This document shows, in pieces, positions 60,773 to 64,000 of a stretch of 64,000 nt of DNA. The notes beneath the pieces are model-generated. The model saw nothing but the letters and a program-made list of their open reading frames with translations. It did not search any database and was not told where the DNA came from. The stretch lies in assembly GCA_965220855.1 (NCBI GenBank), contig CBDCQY010000001.1, forward strand, positions 310,001 to 374,000. The letters run 5' to 3'. Made by a program: the position numbers and the translations under genes. Positions within the stretch are counted from its first letter, which is position 1. Each line of letters opens with the position of its first letter. The DNA is from Bin95 sp965220855. Its GTDB lineage: Bacteria; Pseudomonadota; Alphaproteobacteria; Bin95.

Positions 60773-60913
60773 GAGGCTAGGTAGCCCCCTTTCGCCCGCC
60801 CTTCAAGGCCTCGGGGCAGGCTTGCGGAGGCGCGTGAAACCCGTCAACATTCGCCCGAGTCGAGCAGGCGGAGGCCGGCCTGCGCGGGAGCCGTTCCTGG
60901 CAATGTTGCGATA

Positions 60914-62230
60914 GTGTCAAATCAACATGAAATCAGGGATCCGATCCATGTATTCATTCGCATGGATGGAGACGAGCGAAGGGTCGTGGACTCCCGCCCG
61001 TTCCAGCGGCTGCGCCATATCCATCAGCTTGCGATGACATCTCTGGTCTATCCCGGAGCCACCCATCGCCGGTTCGAGCACTCGCTGGGCGTGATGGACC
61101 TTGCCGGGCGGGTCTTCGATATCGTCACCCATCCCGACAATGTTTCGGACACGATCAAAGGCCGCCTGGGACCGATTTCCCAACCGGACCAGCGCGCATA
61201 TTGGAGGCGGGTCATCCGAATGGCGGCGCTGTGCCACGATATCGGGCATCTGCCATTCTCTCACGCCGCCGAAAAGGAGTTGCTCCCCGAAGGGTGGGAC
61301 CATGAGCGGCTGACCAGAGCGCTGATATGCAGTCCCGACATGGAAGCGATATGGAACTCCATAACGCCGCCTCTTCGCAGTATCGATATAGTGAAACTTG
61401 CCATCGGGCCACGAAAGGCCGGTGATTTGATTTTGAACGAATGGGAGATTATTTTGTCTGAAATCATAGTTGGTGATGCATTTGGGGTTGATCGCATGGA
61501 TTATCTTCTTAGAGATTCGCATCATATTGGCGTTGCGTATGGAGAATTCGATCACTACCGATTGATCGATACGTTGCGCATTTTGCAACGACCTGATTCA
61601 TCTGAACCAGCTCTCGGATTGGAGGAAGGAGGATTGCAATCTGCCGAAGCTCTTATGCTTGCGAGATATTTCATGTATTCTCAAGTATATTTTCACCCTA
61701 TCCGACGAATTTATGACATTCATCTTCAGGATTTTCTGGAGAACTGGTTAGACGATGGCATGTTCTCGGTAGATATTGAACAGCATGTCTCCATGATTGA
61801 TGAATTAATAATCTCAGAATTGTGGAAGCAAGCGTTCCGAAGTGAGTTGAGAGAGCACCAATTTGCCAAACGTCTAGTAAATCGCGAGCATTTCAAACTA
61901 ATTTATCAACGAAATCCTGCCGATATAGAAATAAATCCGGAAGCTGGAGAACAAGTGTATCAAGAACTAGAAGCCAAATTTGGCAAAAATAAGTTTCGGC
62001 ATGATCGATCTACCCAAAAGGGAGTAGAGCAAGATTTTCCAGTGCGAATGCGTGATGGGCGGACAACGTCTTCACTTGCGGTTTCGAGTACACTTAAGGA
62101 TGTTCCTATTGTCTCTGTGGATTATGTGTTCTCAGACAGATCGTGCTTTTCGGAAGCAGAAGATTGGTTAAGAGGCAATCTACCAGAGATTATCAAACCG
62201 AAGGGGGAGGAAAACGATGGGTCGAGTTAA
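60914..62230 (+). CDS. HD-domain phosphohydrolase, SAMHD1/YwfO-like (probable dNTPase)
   Basis: 438 residues from a GTG at 60914; an ATG ten bases upstream hits a stop, and no strong ribosome site is seen. HD superfamily with metal ligands His56 in RFEHSLGV, His108/Asp109 in ALCHDIGH, and Asp193 in VGDAFGVDRMDYLLRDSHH, the same set as SAMHD1 and bacterial dNTPases. The N-terminus EIRDPIHVFI, with PFQRLRHIHQLAMTSLVYPGA later, matches the YwfO subgroup. AT-rich, unlike neighbours. Overlaps the YwgA-like gene by 14 bases. Confidence 0.85.
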   Translation: MSNQHEIRDPIHVFIRMDGDERRVVDSRPFQRLRHIHQLAMTSLVYPGATHRRFEHSLGVMDLAGRVFDIVTHPDNVSDTIKGRLGPISQPDQRAYWRRVIRMAALCHDIGHLPFSHAAEKELLPEGWDHERLTRALICSPDMEAIWNSITPPLRSIDIVKLAIGPRKAGDLILNEWEIILSEIIVGDAFGVDRMDYLLRDSHHIGVAYGEFDHYRLIDTLRILQRPDSSEPALGLEEGGLQSAEALMLARYFMYSQVYFHPIRRIYDIHLQDFLENWLDDGMFSVDIEQHVSMIDELIISELWKQAFRSELREHQFAKRLVNREHFKLIYQRNPADIEINPEAGEQVYQELEAKFGKNKFRHDRSTQKGVEQDFPVRMRDGRTTSSLAVSSTLKDVPIVSVDYVFSDRSCFSEAEDWLRGNLPEIIKPKGEENDGSS

Positions 62231-62774
62231 GCGAGGTGCTATCCTTTGCCTTCTGATGGAAAGGTTGAAGGAACATCGGAGTTGGTGTGGTGAAACACAC
62301 CTGCAGAAGGCAGTCTATTTTTCGCAGGAGGTCGCCGGCGTCCCGATGGAATACAAGTTCGTCTTGTATCGACACGGGCCGTTTTCATTCGATCTGAGGG
62401 ATGAGCTGACGGCGCTCAGGGCAGACGGTGCGGTGTCCCTTGAGCCGGCAGGAGGGTACGGACCGAGAATGGCGATTACCGAACGAGCGCGGGAAATACA
62501 AAAACTGTTCCCGAAGACACTTCGATCTTGCAAGGATCAGTTGGAGTTTGTTGCGAACGAAGTTGGAGGTAGTGACGTTATGAAATTGGAAAGATTATCG
62601 ACGGCGTTATACGTGAATAAGAAATATGGAGGGAAAGACTACTCCGTCGAGGAGGCTGCGGAGAAAATTCGCGAGCTGAAGCCGCATATCGCGAGGCGGG
62701 AGGCCATGCAGGCGGTAAAGGCTGTTGCGGAGATGCAGCGCCGGGCGAAAGAGGCCGGACTTACGGCCGCATAG
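62217..62774 (+). CDS. YwgA-like protein paired with the HD phosphohydrolase
   Basis: 185 residues. The pattern RGAILCLLMERLKEH, HLQKAVYFSQEVAGVPMEYKF, RHGPFSFDLRDELTAL and a later MAITERAREI fits the winged-helix-like YwgA/Panacea-type family, whose members include SocA-type antitoxins. The C-terminal half is a charged helix, followed by AMQAVKAVAEMQRRAKEAGL. In Bacillus ywfO (HD) and ywgA are also neighbours, so the pairing recurs in a distant phylum. A regulator, adaptor or antitoxin of the HD enzyme is likely. Confidence 0.7.
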   Translation: MGRVKRGAILCLLMERLKEHRSWCGETHLQKAVYFSQEVAGVPMEYKFVLYRHGPFSFDLRDELTALRADGAVSLEPAGGYGPRMAITERAREIQKLFPKTLRSCKDQLEFVANEVGGSDVMKLERLSTALYVNKKYGGKDYSVEEAAEKIRELKPHIARREAMQAVKAVAEMQRRAKEAGLTAA

Positions 62775-62795
62775 GCAGGAGAGCGAACCGCCGTC

Positions 62796-63038
62796 ATGTT
62801 GAGACTGCTGCGCCATATTCTGTCGGTCTATCTGTGGATCGGGTTCGCGCTCGGGCTGCTGGCCGGGTTCGGGCGGATGTTCGCGCATATCGTGCATGGG
62901 GTGGAAGCAGGCGGCTATGGCGCGGCGATCGGCGACGCCGCGCTGGCCGGGCTGCTGCGCTGGGGCCTCTGGCCCTGGCATTTGTGGACCGGCGTCATTG
63001 CCGGCGACCGGACGCTGTTCGGCTGGCTGCTGGCCTGA
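62796..63038 (+). CDS. Small two-helix membrane protein
   Basis: 80 residues with two hydrophobic helices: about 5-25 (LRHILSVYLWIGFALGLLAG) and 48-68 (ALAGLLRWGLWPWHLWTGVIAG). Return of GC-rich codons shows it belongs to the host background rather than the AT-rich pair upstream. Unknown family; inner-membrane location expected. Confidence 0.65.
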   Translation: MLRLLRHILSVYLWIGFALGLLAGFGRMFAHIVHGVEAGGYGAAIGDAALAGLLRWGLWPWHLWTGVIAGDRTLFGWLLA

Positions 63039-63066
63039 AACGGCGCCCGGCGCGCCGGCCGTTCGC

Positions 63067-64000
63067 TCAGAAGCGCAGATGGGCGCGCAGCCGGATGCCG
63101 CTCACCGGGTCTCCGCCGCCGGACCGGCCGTGTTCGGCCGCCAGGCTGACGCCGAGCCGGCCGGGCAGGTCGAGCTCCAGTCCCGCGGCGGCGCGCCACG
63201 AGTCCTCCGCCCCGTCGGAAAGATGCGCTTCGACGAAGGGCGTCAGCAGGCCGCCCGACAGCCGGAAGCCCCAGGCGACCCGCGCCGCAAGCGCCGCCCG
63301 CTCCGCCGCGCCCTCTCCGGCGAAGAGGCCGCCATCGCCCTGCAATCGGCGGCCGGTCGCGCCCCAGCTCGGGCCGAACGAGAGCCGCGGGCCGCGCCCG
63401 TCCGCGCCGGGCTCGATCCATGCGGTCAGGCTCGCGCCCCGGGCCTCCGCGCCCTTCGCCGAATGCAGCGCCAGCCAGCGGCCGCGGGCGTCGAGGCCGA
63501 CTCGGCCCCCCGGCGCCGCGAGCCGGACGGCGCCGGCCACCTCGAGCGCCGAACCCGTCGCCCCGTCGCCGCCATCGCGGCGGAGCGCCAGCGAGCCGCC
63601 CGGCGTCAGGGTCCAGCCGCCTTCTGCCAGCGCCAGGCCGTCATGCGCGGCTTCGAGCGCGCCCTGGAGGCGCCAGACTTCGGTTTCGACGCCGCCGAGC
63701 AGGCTCCCGCCCGCGCGATCGGCCTCCAGCTGCGCGAGGCTCGCCTCGCCGCTCGCGGACAGCGCCAGGCCTCCGACCCGCGCCAGCGGCCGGCGCCCGC
63801 CGACCGACCCGGCGCGCAACGCCAGATCCGCCCGCTCCGCTTCCCCGTCCGCCGGGCGCAGCCGGGCCTCGCCCCGCCCCGCGCCCAACATCGCGCGCAG
63901 CGCGCCGCCGTCGCGCGTCTCCATCTGCACATAGGGCCAGACGGCGACCAGCGTCGTCTCCAGGCGGCCGTCCCGGCCGGCATGGCGATAGTCCGCCTCG
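63067..64000 (-). CDS. C-terminal part of a large autotransporter, 5' end missing
   Basis: At least 310 residues; the frame is open to the right edge. It has the autotransporter beta-barrel pattern known from giant adhesin-like proteins: VWRLQGALEAAHDGLALAEGG, then LTPGGSLALRRDGGDGATG, VGLDARGRWLALHSA, GRGPRLSFGPSWGATGRR and LLTPFVEAHLSDG, ending RLRAHLRF with a terminal Phe. The bulk of the protein lies beyond base 64000. It is translocated to the cell surface by its own barrel; passenger identity is unknown. Confidence 0.8.
   Translation of the reverse strand, partial: EADYRHAGRDGRLETTLVAVWPYVQMETRDGGALRAMLGAGRGEARLRPADGEAERADLALRAGSVGGRRPLARVGGLALSASGEASLAQLEADRAGGSLLGGVETEVWRLQGALEAAHDGLALAEGGWTLTPGGSLALRRDGGDGATGSALEVAGAVRLAAPGGRVGLDARGRWLALHSAKGAEARGASLTAWIEPGADGRGPRLSFGPSWGATGRRLQGDGGLFAGEGAAERAALAARVAWGFRLSGGLLTPFVEAHLSDGAEDSWRAAAGLELDLPGRLGVSLAAEHGRSGGGDPVSGIRLRAHLRF

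Noticed and set aside
60773..60913. Possible cobalamin riboswitch before cobU
   Set aside because: No cobalamin box or conserved junction sequence could be found on the minus strand.

Overview
The window reads as chromosomal DNA of an alphaproteobacterium. Coding is dense and very GC-rich, with many ATGA, GTGA and TGAGATG junctions between genes. It carries several gene types typical of that class: separate glyQ and glyS, a DUF1489 protein, aerobic-type cobN/cobO/cobW/cobU/cobQ, TauD-type and acyl-CoA enzymes, an M81 peptidase with a dipeptide ABC transporter, and large autotransporters. The species cannot be named from sequence alone. No rRNA, tRNA, CRISPR array, prophage or intact insertion sequence was seen.

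Layout. 1-9.1 kb is a minus-strand run: EF-G-like GTPase, hydratase, PhzF-like isomerase, threonine-dehydratase-like enzyme, LLM flavin oxidoreductase, gpmA, S49 peptidase, a small membrane protein, glyQ and glyS (cut by the left edge). 9.2-20.5 kb holds catabolic and housekeeping genes: FAH-family hydrolase, two tandem small exported Cys proteins, acyl-CoA synthetase plus lactonase-like MBL protein, DHA2 exporter, a transposase remnant, TauD dioxygenase, hydroxyacid dehydrogenase, GtHNL-like cupin and an S9 peptidase. 20.6-27.6 kb has a GDSL autotransporter, a 1457-residue Hsp90-type-ATPase/helicase fusion and an AlkA-type glycosylase. 27.7-37.7 kb has SDRs, metA with an overlapping P-loop protein, amidase, two acyl-CoA dehydrogenases, a stand-alone PD-(D/E)XK-like protein, a UspA tandem protein and a P450. 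37.7-41.7 kb is an AT-richer two-gene insert (RapA/SNF2-type helicase plus a disordered partner). 41.8-53.2 kb has a TcuA-like flavoprotein with two hot-dog proteins, DUF1489, cobQ, and an M81 peptidase with a complete dipeptide ABC operon. 53.4-54.3 kb is an AT-richer bicistron with its own promoter and inverted repeats. 54.4-60.8 kb is a cobalamin block (SYLF lipoprotein-like protein, cobO, cobN, cobW, cobU). 60.9-62.8 kb is an AT-richer HD-phosphohydrolase plus YwgA-like pair. The right edge cuts a giant autotransporter.

The most notable feature is that five separate AT-richer segments sit singly between ordinary GC-rich genes. Each encodes proteins of the kind seen in anti-phage or genetic-conflict systems: HATPase-helicase, PD-(D/E)XK-like protein, SNF2 helicase plus disordered partner, a bicistron with TA-like regulation, and HD-dNTPase-like plus YwgA-like. 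None matches a complete named defence system that I recognise. A second notable feature is a 107-base palindromic element present twice (9990-10096 and 46171-46277, opposite orientation). Its terminal hairpin differs between copies by compensatory base-pair changes.
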